Part shown: positions 45,054 to 55,195 of the stretch, piece after piece | How positions within the stretch are numbered: position 1 is the stretch's first letter | Layout of the letters: each line of letters starts with the position of its first letter | Assembly: GCA_951812925.1 (NCBI GenBank) | Contig: OX638371.1 | Coordinates: forward strand, 46,102,101 to 46,166,100 | Source of the DNA: Calliopum simillimum | Lineage: Eukaryota > Arthropoda > Insecta > Diptera > Lauxaniidae | Direction: 5' to 3' | DNA length: 64,000 nucleotides | The notes under the pieces: generated by a model | Database searches by the model: none | What the model was told of the DNA's origin: nothing | What the model saw: the letters and a program-made list of their open reading frames with translations, nothing else | Made by a program: the position numbers and the translations under genes

Positions 45054-45221
45054 CAAATATCATACATTTATCAATTACAAAGAAAAATTATATATGAAAA
45101 TAAAATATAATAATATTCAAAAATTCACTTTTTATAATACTTATAAAATTCTCAAATTTAAATGGCTAATTATTACGAATAATACAGAATTTTCTTGACC
45201 AATTGCAATTTTAAATAAATT

Positions 45222-48200
45222 TTAAAATAATCCAATACTATTTATAAACTTGCAATGTTTTTCTTTTGTTAAGTTTTTGGTAAATACATCAGCTATATTA
45301 TCAACAGTATCTACATATTCTAATGTTATTAATTTGTTTTTAATTGTGTCACGAATGTGGTGATACTTTATATCTATGTGTTTACTGCGAGCATGATATA
45401 CAGAATTTTTTGCTAATTGCTGCGAACTCAAATTATCGGCTTTTAACAACATAGGTTTACCTTTATCAAAATAATTAATTTCTGTTAATAAATTTTTTAA
45501 ATAAATCGCCTCTTTTGCTGCAGTAGACAACGCCATATATTCCGCCTCGGTCGAACTCAATGCCACAGTCGTTTGTTTCTTGGACTCCCAAGATATTGCA
45601 CCACCAGCTATCATAAAAACATACCCTGTGAACGACTTCCTATCGATTACATTACCGCCCCAATCTGCGTCGACGTAACCATGAATTTCTGCATCATTGC
45701 AACTAAAGTGTAGCTTAAAGTCTTTAGTTTTTGAAAGATATCTCAAAATGTGTTTCACGCCGTTTTCGTTGTCAACATTTGGATCCACATTGCATTGCGC
45801 AAGTTTAACCGCTGAGTGAAGGATATCAAGACGAGTGGTTATCGCTAAATACATCAGTGCACCAATTACAGACTGATACGATGTTGGATTCACTTTTGTG
45901 CGAGATTCATCTTTAACAACTTGATATCCTGCATCAAGGGGCGTTGATCGTTGTCGGCAATTTTTTAAACCATATTGCTCTAATAAATTCTCGATATACT
46001 GCTTGTGTCCAACAGTGATTTCACCTGTTTCGCCTTGACGTTCAACCTCCATACCCAAGAAATGATTAAGAGGACCTTTGTCCAGCAAATCAAATTCATC
46101 AGCAAGTTTTTGTTTGATTTCATCTAACTCGATTTTCGATTTGCATGCAATGATTATATCATCGACATACACCGCAATTAAATTCATGTTACCATTAGAA
46201 CTCTTCTTATATAGACACGGTTCGTTCTCACAAGCAATAAAACCAATATTTTTGAGGACTGAGTCTAATTTTGAGTTCCATTCTCTACCTGACTGCTTTA
46301 AGCCATAAAGCGCTTTATTTAATTTTATAACCTTATTCGGATGAACTTCATCGATGAAACCATCAGGTTGCTGCATATAACAATCTTCTTTTAAATCACT
46401 GTTTAAATAAGCTGTAGTGACGTCCAATTGGTGCAGATGCATTTTATGTTGTGCTGCCAACGCTATGACCATGCGAATTGTCGCATATCGGACAACCGGT
46501 GAAAAAGTCTCAAAATAATTCACCCCATATTGCTGACTGTATCCTTTAGCTACAAGTCTAGCTTTAAATCTTTCAATACCACCATCATTATTTTTCTTTA
46601 GATTAAAAATCCATCTGCATCCAATTACATGCTGCCCTGCAGGCAACTCGACTAACGAAAATGTATCATTGTTTATTAATGATTGATACTCACTCTGGAC
46701 AGCTTCATACCATTCTTTTGAATACTTGTTTTTCTTAATATCAGCATAACATACAGGAATTTCAATTTCATCGACCTCTACAGCAGAGTTTACAATATTT
46801 AATTCTTTTCGTGGACGTCCTGGTTGTCCTGTACGTAGTATTTTAGGTCTACCAGGCCCCACCCTCAACGTAGTTGCATCACCTTTATGTATATTTAAGT
46901 TTTCATTGTTATTTTCGTTTTCATTTCCGATAGCATTTTCATTGTTTTTATTTTCATATTCATTTGCGATTGTATTTTCATTTGTTGTATTAATTTGTAA
47001 ACAGTCAACAGTTCTATTAAATGTTGTTTTAAATTTATTTTCATCAAAAATTACATCGCGACGCACAATCACTTGATGAGTTTTAGGGTTATATAATCGG
47101 TAACCTTTAGAAGTTATTGAGTAGCCCACCATATAAAATATTTCACCTTTTTCTCTCAATTTGTTTCTTTGAGTTTTATTTAATGCTACTGCTAGACAAC
47201 CGAAAGTACGTAAATGTTTTACTGCTGGCTTTTTTCCGTACCACATTTCATATGGCGTCATGGCATTAATTGCTTTTGATGGACAACGATTACGAATATG
47301 AGCTGCAGTAGCGACAGCTTCAGCCCATAAACTATCACATAAACCCGATTGAATAAGCATACTTCTAGACATTTCCATTAATGTTCGATTGAATCTTTCC
47401 GCAACACCATTTTGCTGTGGCGTATACGGAACAGTCAATTGTCTTTCAATCCCTAATTCATCTAAATATTTATCAAATTGTCGATTCACGAATTCTCGAC
47501 CATTATCACTTCTAAGTTTTTTAATTTTTTGACCGGATTGTTTCTCAACCAATTCCTTAAATAATTTAAACTTTTCAAACACTTCATCTTTGGTTTTAAT
47601 AAAATATACAAATACTCTTCTGGAAAAATCGTCTATAAATGTCACAAAGTATTTTGATTTACCAATTGATTCAGTAGCAAAAGGTCCACACACATCAGTA
47701 TGGACTAAATCAAGTAGATTTTTACTATAATTTTCAGAATATTTTGGAAAAGGTTGTACACATATTTTGCTTTTCATACATGTTTCACATTTAATTTCAT
47801 TAGACGTAATTTTTACTTTTTCTAAGCCGCGAACTATGTTTTTATTTGCAATATCTTTTAAATTTTGAAAGTTTACATGTCCAAATCTATTATGCCACTT
47901 AACTGTATTTTCAACACACGAAAAAATATATTCTTCTTCATTTTTAAAAACATACAACTCATTTTGCTTATATGCCTTAAATGCAATTTCATTATTACTT
48001 TTGTTTTTAATAGTTACGAATTCATTCCCAAAAATTACAATCGCACCGTTTTTAACGCTTTTGCTCACGGAAAAAAAATTTACTTGCAAGGAAGGCACAA
48101 ATAAAACATCATTTAGTGTGACTTTACAATTTGACACCTTAATTTTCACCTGCCCCCTTCCTTCTGCGTTTACATAATTACCGCCTGCTACCGAAATTTT

Positions 48201-49352
48201 TTGTTTATCTTCAATTAACGAAACGAATAAATTACGATCATTGCACATATGGCTACTTGCTCCACTATCCACAATAAAAGTTGATTTATCAATGTTATTG
48301 TTGCTGTTATTTGATGCTGATAAAGCTGATCCAAATATTGAGCTGCTGCTATTATTGTGAATAGATGAAAGTGAATTTGATGATGAAGTTACCGTTGATT
48401 TATGTTTGTTGTTGTTGCTGACAAATATTGAAGATGTTGCTAAAAATGATTGCTCTTTTTCTTTTGCTTTGTTTCGACACTTGTTAGCATTATGTCCACG
48501 TAAATTACATATATAACATTTACCATCATTCTTTTTAGTAACACCATTGTACATATAGTTACTGTTTTTAACGGTTTTATCGTTTTTATATTTATGTTTT
48601 TGGTTACCATGCCGGTCGTTGTAATTGTTGTTTTTATAATGAGCTACATATGCTTGCTGCTGTGTTTCTGGAATATGCTGATTTTTTCTTCTTTCGAATT
48701 CTTCCAAAAGTTTTACTTTTAATGAAGAGTATTCTGGAAGCGAATCCCTTGATTCGATTGCAATCACAAAATTTTCATATTGCTTAGGCAAACTGGATAA
48801 TAATATGATGACTAATAATTCATCATTGAGTTTAATGTCGACTTCTGCTAACTTTTCCACTATGTCCGAAAAAGAATTTAAAAAGTCCATAACATTTCCG
48901 TCCTCCGCCATACGGAGACTTAATAAGCTTTTATACAATGTGACCTTTCGAGCAGGCCCCTTAGGCTTGTATACCGATTCCAGCTTTTTCCATGCATCCT
49001 CCGACGTTTTACAGCTCTTTATATGATTAATTTGTGTAGGTTTGACTGACAGAACCATTGTTGCTAACGCCTTTTCGTCCAGAAGATCCCATTCATCAGC
49101 ATTTGAAGTTGTTCTATTCAATTTTCCGCAAACTATCTTCCACAATTCCGAGTGGACAAGAATGCTGCGCATTTGGACGCTCCAAGAATCATAGTTCTTG
49201 TCATCTAGCTTTTCAATATTAAATAAACCCGACATTGGATAATATTTCGTACCACTTTGTATGATCGTGGTGTCTAGCAAATCAATCACGCTATCACCAC
49301 TGGTTTCACTATTATCACTTTCTGAGCTTGCCGTGCTTTTTGTTTCAGTCAT
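45222..49352 (-). CDS. gag-pol: Copia gag-pol polyprotein, 1376 residues, complete
   Basis: Makes capsid and all enzymes for cytoplasmic reverse transcription and nuclear integration. Domains: UBN2-type gag about 50-240; CCHC knuckle C279-C282-H287-C292; protease 'FIVDSGASSHM', D362; GAG-pre-integrase H487/H492/C522/C525; integrase catalytic D553, D616 ('RSDNGREF') and E652 ('NGVAERFNR'); RT about 895-1140 with YVDD at 1062-1065; RNase H with D1228/D1230, E1269 and D1306. Every catalytic residue is in place and there is no stop or frameshift. Length fits the family (about 1300-1450). Gag is probably matured by cleavage or, as in Drosophila copia, made from a spliced RNA; I cannot settle which from sequence. 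Confidence 0.95.
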   Translation of the reverse strand: MTETKSTASSESDNSETSGDSVIDLLDTTIIQSGTKYYPMSGLFNIEKLDDKNYDSWSVQMRSILVHSELWKIVCGKLNRTTSNADEWDLLDEKALATMVLSVKPTQINHIKSCKTSEDAWKKLESVYKPKGPARKVTLYKSLLSLRMAEDGNVMDFLNSFSDIVEKLAEVDIKLNDELLVIILLSSLPKQYENFVIAIESRDSLPEYSSLKVKLLEEFERRKNQHIPETQQQAYVAHYKNNNYNDRHGNQKHKYKNDKTVKNSNYMYNGVTKKNDGKCYICNLRGHNANKCRNKAKEKEQSFLATSSIFVSNNNKHKSTVTSSSNSLSSIHNNSSSSIFGSALSASNNSNNNIDKSTFIVDSGASSHMCNDRNLFVSLIEDKQKISVAGGNYVNAEGRGQVKIKVSNCKVTLNDVLFVPSLQVNFFSVSKSVKNGAIVIFGNEFVTIKNKSNNEIAFKAYKQNELYVFKNEEEYIFSCVENTVKWHNRFGHVNFQNLKDIANKNIVRGLEKVKITSNEIKCETCMKSKICVQPFPKYSENYSKNLLDLVHTDVCGPFATESIGKSKYFVTFIDDFSRRVFVYFIKTKDEVFEKFKLFKELVEKQSGQKIKKLRSDNGREFVNRQFDKYLDELGIERQLTVPYTPQQNGVAERFNRTLMEMSRSMLIQSGLCDSLWAEAVATAAHIRNRCPSKAINAMTPYEMWYGKKPAVKHLRTFGCLAVALNKTQRNKLREKGEIFYMVGYSITSKGYRLYNPKTHQVIVRRDVIFDENKFKTTFNRTVDCLQINTTNENTIANEYENKNNENAIGNENENNNENLNIHKGDATTLRVGPGRPKILRTGQPGRPRKELNIVNSAVEVDEIEIPVCYADIKKNKYSKEWYEAVQSEYQSLINNDTFSLVELPAGQHVIGCRWIFNLKKNNDGGIERFKARLVAKGYSQQYGVNYFETFSPVVRYATIRMVIALAAQHKMHLHQLDVTTAYLNSDLKEDCYMQQPDGFIDEVHPNKVIKLNKALYGLKQSGREWNSKLDSVLKNIGFIACENEPCLYKKSSNGNMNLIAVYVDDIIIACKSKIELDEIKQKLADEFDLLDKGPLNHFLGMEVERQGETGEITVGHKQYIENLLEQYGLKNCRQRSTPLDAGYQVVKDESRTKVNPTSYQSVIGALMYLAITTRLDILHSAVKLAQCNVDPNVDNENGVKHILRYLSKTKDFKLHFSCNDAEIHGYVDADWGGNVIDRKSFTGYVFMIAGGAISWESKKQTTVALSSTEAEYMALSTAAKEAIYLKNLLTEINYFDKGKPMLLKADNLSSQQLAKNSVYHARSKHIDIKYHHIRDTIKNKLITLEYVDTVDNIADVFTKNLTKEKHCKFINSIGLF

Positions 49353-49413
49353 TAGGTACTATTAAACACCACTATTTGAGTCTTTTTTTTTTTTTCTTAA
49401 GTTTTATCAAGTG

Positions 49414-49427
49414 ATGGACCCATAACC
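49414..49427 (-). promoter_or_regulatory. Copia primer binding site (initiator tRNA-Met fragment)
   Basis: On the minus strand 'ggttatgggtcca' follows the 5' LTR with no gap. It matches the internal tRNA-iMet segment used by Copia elements (GGTTATGGGCCCA), with one mismatch. Confidence 0.8.
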
Positions 49428-49652
49428 TGTTTGAAACTACGACCTCAGAAATAAAAAATGAATATACCGCGTGATTATAATTTTAACTTCATTTATTGAG
49501 TATAACTTAAAGACTAAAAATTAAGTAAAAGGAGCATAAACATACTGCCTACGTATGTGCATTAAAGAGAAAAATATGTATGTTGAAGTAATGATATTAG
49601 GGTTGCCAAGAGTTCTTATGACTTATTATATTATAACTTAATATTTCCAACA
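49428..49652 (-). repeat. Copia 5' LTR
   Basis: 225 bp, same sequence as the 3' LTR. Holds the promoter; AT-rich 'taagttataatataataag' lies near its start in element orientation. Confidence 0.95.
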
Positions 49653-51243
49653 GGCGCATATAATTGCAAACATTTTAAGCCTATGTTGAGCAAAATCGAA
49701 TGAAATTTCCAAAAGATATACAGGCTTTAGTGCAATAAGGAAGATGTGAGAATTTTCGAAATATTCGGCCTGAGTCAACAGATCCAATTTTTCAGCCTCC
49801 AAATAGGACACCCTACACTTATTGAACACTTTAAAGACGATTTAAGTAACTTCTTATCATTCTCTGTAGAAGAACATTGCGGATTGTATCAAAAATATTA
49901 ATTTTTGAAAGAAATCGAAATTTCCCTATTGCACTAAAACCTTAATATCTTTTGGAAATTTCATTCGATTTTGCTCAACATAGGCTTAAAATGTTTGCAA
50001 TTATATGCGCCATTAAATAACATTTCTAAAAATAATTATTTAAAAAAAAATATGTGCCAAAAACAAAGTGTTTCATTTGAAGTTGATGTGAAAAATTTAA
50101 AAAATTTTTGAAATATCAAGCTTTTACCTGCTTTAACTCAGTCAATTTTGTTTGGAGCATAGTTATTGGTATACTTGTTAGAAGCGCCATTAATCACTCT
50201 TTGTAAGCGTGGAAAAATAAAATTTATCGGACTTGGCGTCATAGAAATATATTGATGTATATGAAGCTATAACCTCGAAATTATAAATTATCGAATAACT
50301 TGGGAACGACCCCAAGGAAAAAAATATAAATGCGTTTTTCGTGTTCAGCGACCTCAAATTAGTTTAGAAAAATGGTTTGCAAAATGTTACAAATATTTTT
50401 AATTTTGTGTTGTATTAACTTTTTATAGTTATTGCTTAAGGCAGCCTTATTTCAAAAAGGGCCCATTCGATTTTTTTAATTTTGGGATCATTTGATTCGT
50501 GCAGTTATTACGTAACATAATTCAGTCAAAAAACTCATATGCAAGAAACTTTTATTTAAACTTGGTTGAAGCACGCCGTGATGATAAACAAAGTGTGAAA
50601 AGTCCATTGCAAAGTCGTGTGCACATAACAAGTTATTAAGGCTCAAAGGTCGCTAAAATCAGTTTTTTGCAAATATCTCGCTAATGCTAACTTTTACAGA
50701 AAAATGTTGGTGTCCAATTTTGTAGCACAGGAAATTTCCTACAAAAATACGTTAAAAGTATTTGCGTACGACTTCTAGTTTAGAAGATCACCCAATTTAA
50801 AAAGTTGTTAATAGTTATGATATGAAATACTTACTACCAATGAGTTCATATTAAAATATCTTACTTTTTAAATCGCAATAACTCTTCAATGAGAAGTTGT
50901 ACCAACAAAATTGAAACACCGTTTAAAAGATAATTTGATTTTCTATATAGCGTGCTAATTTCATTTTTTCGAACAACCCATGGCCTTAAAGATATTCGTG
51001 AAAAACCGTTAAGACTTCAAAAATACTGGTTTTTGAAGGATATTTCCGAAACGAAGGGTCATATGATAAAAAGTTGAGCGCCAATTTTGTAAAAAATTGC
51101 AAGATCTACAAAAAGTAAGCGATATGTGTACACATAGAAGTAACCTTTTAGAAGATATTCCAAAAAAACCCTTAAAAAACCGGTTTCCATTGAATATCTT
51201 CTATACGCTTACTTCAATGTTTACACATATCGCCTATTTTTTG

Positions 51244-52154
51244 TATTATTATTATTATTTCTTTATTAATTACAATTAAAATTATAACTAATAATTAACA
51301 TAAGCACTAGCTGCCAGGGCTATCGGCTTTAATTAAAACAAGATAAAAAAAGAAAGTAAATTTAAATCCTATTGCACAGATTTAGGTTCTTAAGGTATTG
51401 ATACAGTAGCTTTACATTATTTTCAGTTGGTAGAGAGAGGATATCTAGAGGATTGGTGTTTTGGAAGGAAGATTGTCGAATTGAGGATATAGCGTTGCAG
51501 GTTATTAGCATGTGGGTTGTAGACGTTGGAGAACTGTTGCAAAATTGGCACATAGGTTGTGGTTCGCGCCTTAAAATGTGTTCGTGAGAGAAGGTTGCGT
51601 GTCCCAGCCGAAGTCTAGTATAGCATCTATTCATCCAAGTAGAAGTTGTTACAGGAAGGATGAGTCCAGATCGTGATGGATTCAATCTTGTGTAACTATG
51701 GTTGTAATCACTCCATTGCTGTAGAACAGATTTGTAGAAATCATTTGAGGCTTGTCTGGAAATTGATTTTGTACTAAATGGCATGAATGTGATCAGTGGT
51801 GCTCTTGTAGCAAGTTTAGCAGCTAAGTCGACAGACTCGTTACCGTTGATGCCTGCATGTCCAGGTATCCACATTAATTTTACTTTTCTATACATTTCCA
51901 TAGTTAACTGCCGTATTGTGGTTATCACTTCGTCGTTGTTGGAGATATTTTTCACCGCTTCGAACAGCGACAAACTGTCAGTGCAAATAATAAATTTGTC
52001 TTTTATCTGCTTTACTAATTGAAGACACGATAAGACACCTTGAAGCTCAGCTTCAAAGACTGTTGCATTAAAAGGTAGTGAGCCATTAATTAGAGTTCTT
52101 CCGAAGGAGTTTGTTACTGCAAATGCAATTCCATACTGGTTTTTAGATCCGTCC
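51244..52154 (-). mobile_element. 5'-truncated I-like non-LTR retroposon with TAA-repeat tail
   Basis: Minus strand: the RNase H domain opens right at the 5' truncation (52154), then a C-terminal domain, short 3' UTR and (TAA)n-type tail (51244-51260, 'tattattattattattt' on the plus strand). A simple TAA tail instead of poly(A) is the habit of the I element. Inserted in the right arm of the outer foldback. Confidence 0.8.
51362..52154 (-). pseudogene. I-like ORF2 C-terminus: RNase H and Cys-rich tail
   Basis: Truncated 5' but with an uncorrupted frame. RNase H acidic residues: 'TDGSKNQYG' (D), 'FEAELQGVL' (E), 'ICTDSLS' (D) and 'GNESVDLAAK' (D), plus 'WIPGHAGI', all present. After it comes 'RLRLGHATFSHEHILRRE' and the 'CQFCNSSPTSTTHMLITC' CCHC-like knuckle typical of I/R1-group ORF2 tails. 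It stops at 51362. No RT remains, so it is inert. Confidence 0.85.
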
Positions 52155-52722
52155 GTAGATTTTGTAATTTCCTACAAAATTGGTCCCATTACTTTTTATC
52201 GTAGTACTTACCAATTCGGAGATATCCTTAAAAAACCAGTAATTTCGAAGCCTTAACGGTTATTCAAGAATATTTTTAAGGTCATGAGCCGTTCGAAATA
52301 AAAAATTTTGAACAGTAAATAGAAAATTAAATTATCTTTCAAACGGCATTTTAATTTTGTTTGTACGATTTCTCATTGAAGAGTTATTGCAATTTAAAAA
52401 GTAAGATATTTTAATATGAACTCATGGGTAGCATTTTGTATCATAACTATTAACTACTTTTTAAATTGGGTGATCTTCTAAACTAGAAGTTGTACGCAAA
52501 TACTTTTAACGTACTTTTGTAGGAAATTTCCTGTGGTACAAAATTGGAGACCAACATTTTAGCGACCTTTGAGCCTTAATAACTTTTTATGTGCACACGA
52601 CTTTGCAATGGACTTTTCACACTTTGTTTATCATGCATAAATAAAGACAATTGCGGTGAAAAAAATCCACTTGGAATTATTTCGCACAGCAGCTCTTTTT
52701 TCGTCTTATTTTCCTGGGCTAA

Positions 52723-53029
52723 TGTATGAAGACCTAGAAATAATTGCGCACTGCAATTTTTTTTTGCTTAATGTTTTTAGGACCACTAAAAAGCTTAACG
52801 TCAGAAAGGTGACCTCCCCACCCTTGCGCATTAGCCGCCATCTTGAAATATGTTGGATTCAATTTATCTCGTTTCTTGTTGGTCGGACAGAAAAAATTTT
52901 GCACAAAAATTACGGGCAATAAAATTCTACGTTTTTTTTAATGTGGGACGCGATATCCATAAGTTGATATTTTGATAGCATCGCTCTAAAGAACCTTGAA
53001 AGGGGCTTTAATAACTGTTAATCGGCATT
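52723..53029. other. Short unassigned interval
   Basis: Between the foldback end and the BEL gag. Contains 'ttagccgccatcttgaaata' and no ORF or repeat partner I can see. Confidence 0.4.
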
Positions 53030-53520
53030 ACAATTGTATTCCATAGATACTTCTGGTTGGGATCCCATTTTAACTTATAATTGCTGTCAAAGGCTTCCCA
53101 ATACAACACTTTCGTTGTGGAAGCAAAGCTTAGTAGATAAGACAGCAATTCCAAAATGATCATCTTTAGATAATTTTCTAACCGAGAGATACAAAACTCT
53201 TGAGGCAATTCAGGACATAAAGGGAAGCTCATCCAAACCAACGACAGCTAAACCCACTTTTACTCAACCACAGCATAAAAAACTTAATAGTTATCATGCT
53301 AATGCAGTATTCAGTAATTGTATTCTGTGTTCCAAACAACAACATTCGTTAAGGACTTGTCCCAAGTTCCTGAACCTCACTATTGCAGACCGATTTACTA
53401 CGGTAAAGAAAAATTCTTTATGCATCAATTGTTTAGCGAAAAATCATTCGATTAAGGATTGTCACAGCACCTACAGCTGTTCAGTATGCAAAAAGCGGCA
53501 TCATACGCTTTTGCATAAAA
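53030..53520 (+). pseudogene. gag: BEL/Pao gag, C-terminal half
   Basis: 'SGWDPILTYN' and 'LSLWKQSLVDKTAIPK' followed by a TGA where the family has Trp, then 'SSLDNFLTERYKTLEAI'. Knuckle-like Cys/His clusters follow: 'CILCSKQQHSLRTC', 'CINCLAKNHSIKDC' and 'CSVCKKRHHTLLH'. This triple pattern is the BEL/Pao nucleocapsid. The N-terminal half is absent. Confidence 0.82.
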
Positions 53521-53729
53521 ATATTTCTCTGAAGTTTCTCCCACTACGGGACATCGACCATCTGATGATATTCTTTCCTCTTCAGAGCTGCAATCTGCAA
53601 CATCAAGAAATACCTCGCAAAGTATTCATAGTTCTCTACAGTCCACTTTTGTGCCGAGTAAGAATTTTCGTTCAACCTCGTACAATAATGTTCTGTTAGG
53701 TTAGAGTTCTGATATGTTACCTTGGGGTC

Positions 53730-54155
53730 ACTTATTCGACGTGTGCTCTAATAGATTCTGCATCTGAAGTATCATTTGTTTCAGATCGTCTTCGAAAACT
53801 CCTTAAGCTTCCTGTTCGCTGTGCCAATGCAACCATATCGGGAGTGAATCAAAAGGTTTCTGCAAATCCTTCGCAGATTTGTTCTTTCATTCTGGGCTCA
53901 TCGTTAGATTCCAACATTCAGATTGAAGCGACAGCTTTAGTTCTGCCTCAAATCACTAATAATTTGCCGTCTGCTTCTATTGAATTGCCGCTAAGCTATC
54001 AGTTGCCTAGCTTACAGTTGGCCGATTCTAATTTTCTTAAGAGTGAGCCTATAGATGTTGGAGAAGTTCCAACAAAGGTGTTCGTTGCGCTTGAAGATAA
54101 GATTTACGAAGAAATTTTCATTAAATCGATACGAAGTAACGAAGATGGGAAGTAA
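53730..54155 (+). pseudogene. pol: BEL/Pao retroviral-type aspartic protease region
   Basis: 'ALIDSASEVSFVS' holds the catalytic Asp (DSG replaced by DSA in many BEL elements). It is followed by the extended DUF1758-type domain with 'LPQITNNLPS'. The frame opens at about 53740 and stops at 54155. A shift separates it from gag. Confidence 0.75.
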
Positions 54156-54226
54156 ATAGTTTCTTTGCCTTTCAAGGCGGCTTTTCTATCTGAGCTTCGG
54201 CTCGGTCCTTCTAGGCAATTGCTTAT

Positions 54227-55195
54227 ATGCAATTTCTTCGGCATAAAAAATCACTCTTGAGAAATCCTTTTTTTAAAAGCTCTCATGATAACGTTGTCAA
54301 AGATTATCTCGAATTAGATCATATGAAAAAAGGAGACTCTCCTAAGTTTAACTCTTTTCCTTCCCACTGCTATCTCCCGCATCACTCCGTGGTCAAACCT
54401 GATAGTCATACAACTAAGCTTCGCGTTGTTTTTAATGCAACTAGTGCCACAGCTAATGGCAACAGCTTAAATGACGTTGTGTATGTAGGACCAGTTTTAC
54501 AAACTGATCTTATGCTTCTTCTTCTACGCTGTCGAATGTTTCAGTTCGTTTTCAATAGCGACGTTCAAAAAATGTACCGGCAAATTCTAGTTGAACCTTC
54601 ACATTGCCCTTATCAAAGGATTTTATTCAGAGAATCTCTTGACGATGCGATATCCGATTACCAGTTAAAAACTGTTGCCTTTGGGGTTAATTAAGCCCCT
54701 TATTTAGCCATCCGCACTTTGCTGCAGCTTGCACATGATTGTCAGAAAACTTTACCTTTGGCAGCGCATATCCTTCGAAAATGTATGTATGTCGATGACG
54801 TCCTGGCTGGTTCCCATAATTTATCCACTGCGTAGAAAGCAAGTTATGAATTGGTCCAAGCACTTAATTCAGCTGGATTTTCTCTAAGGAAATGGACAGC
54901 AAACCACAAAAGTATCCTTAAGAATATTCCAAAAGATCACCTATTGGAAACGGATTTTTTGGATCTAGAAGACTCTAGCCAAGCGAAAGCGCTTGGAATA
55001 CGTTGGAACGCACGACAGGATCATTTCTACTTTGTCACCGAGCCCATGTGCAATAAAATAAATTTACAAAAAGGGAATTTTTATCTGCAACGGCAAAATT
55101 GTTCGATCCAGCGGGCTGGCTGGCTCGCATTGTAGTTGTTGCAAAAATAATAATGCAGCAGGTCTGGCTAGACCAAACTCAATGGGAAGACATTT
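54227..55195 (+). pseudogene. pol: BEL/Pao reverse transcriptase
   Basis: 'YLPHHSVVKPDSHTTKLRVV' and 'FNATSATANGNSLNDVVYVG' are the fingers motifs typical of Pao-type RT; 'DVQKMYRQILVE' is palm motif A. After a stop at 54692-54694 the same region continues to the catalytic YVDD at 54788-54799. The thumb/connection follows at 54851-55135 ('SAGFSLRKWTANH', 'KALGIRWN') and the RNase H lead-in ends near 55195. Several stops; not functional. Confidence 0.85.

Larger units (their letters stand above)
44816..49652 (-). mobile_element. Full-length Copia retrotransposon, apparently intact
   Basis: 4837 bp on the minus strand: two 225-bp LTRs, primer site, one 1376-codon gag-pol, polypurine tract. The 5-bp duplication GGCGC (44811-44815, 49653-49657) is perfect. 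As far as I can read, the LTRs are identical base for base, so insertion is recent. Size, single ORF and PR-IN-RT-RH order define Pseudoviridae (Copia). It sits near the centre of the 1.48-kb palindrome. Confidence 0.95.
44250..50575. mobile_element. Palindromic foldback (about 1.48 kb without Copia), CACGGCG ends, ATGA duplication
   Basis: Ends CACGGCGTGCTTGAACC and, inverted, CACGGCGTGCTTCAACC. The halves mirror each other over about 650 bp ('ttgcatatgagttttttgac', 'aaggctgccttaagcaata', 'ttggggtcgttcccaagtta', 'ggcgcatataattgcaaac'). The 4-bp word ATGA flanks it, and the uninvaded right arm of the outer foldback ('tttatcatgcataaat', 52626) gives the empty site. The class is unclear; CAC ends with a 4-bp duplication would suit a Chapaev-type element. 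Confidence 0.72.
44158..52722. mobile_element. Foldback element, AGCCCAGGAAAATAAGA ends, AATGT duplication, twice invaded
   Basis: The left end 'agcccaggaaaataag' (44161) and right end 'cttattttcctgggct' are inverted. The arms (44161-44249 plus 50576-51243, and 52155-52722) pair over about 560 bp through 'aataattccaagtgga', 'gtgtgaaaagtccattgcaa' and 'aagatcacccaattta'. AATGT flanks both ends. Without its passengers (the foldback/Copia at 44250-50575 and the I-like element at 51245-52154) it is about 1.3 kb. Related ends occur in repeats A, C and D. Confidence 0.75.
53030..55195 (+). mobile_element. BEL/Pao LTR retrotransposon remnant (gag to RT)
   Basis: Plus-strand gag C-half, protease, RT and the start of the RNase H region, with no LTRs. 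It is truncated at both ends and carries stops and shifts throughout. The family is identified by the gag, the DUF1758-like protease and RT wording, all typical of BEL/Pao. Confidence 0.85.

Noticed and set aside
44158..52722. The whole region as one giant DNA transposon (Maverick/Polinton type) because of its long inverted ends
   Set aside because: The interior is fully explained by a Copia element, a palindrome and an I-like retroposon, each with its own ends or duplications. No polymerase, capsid or integrase of that class is present.
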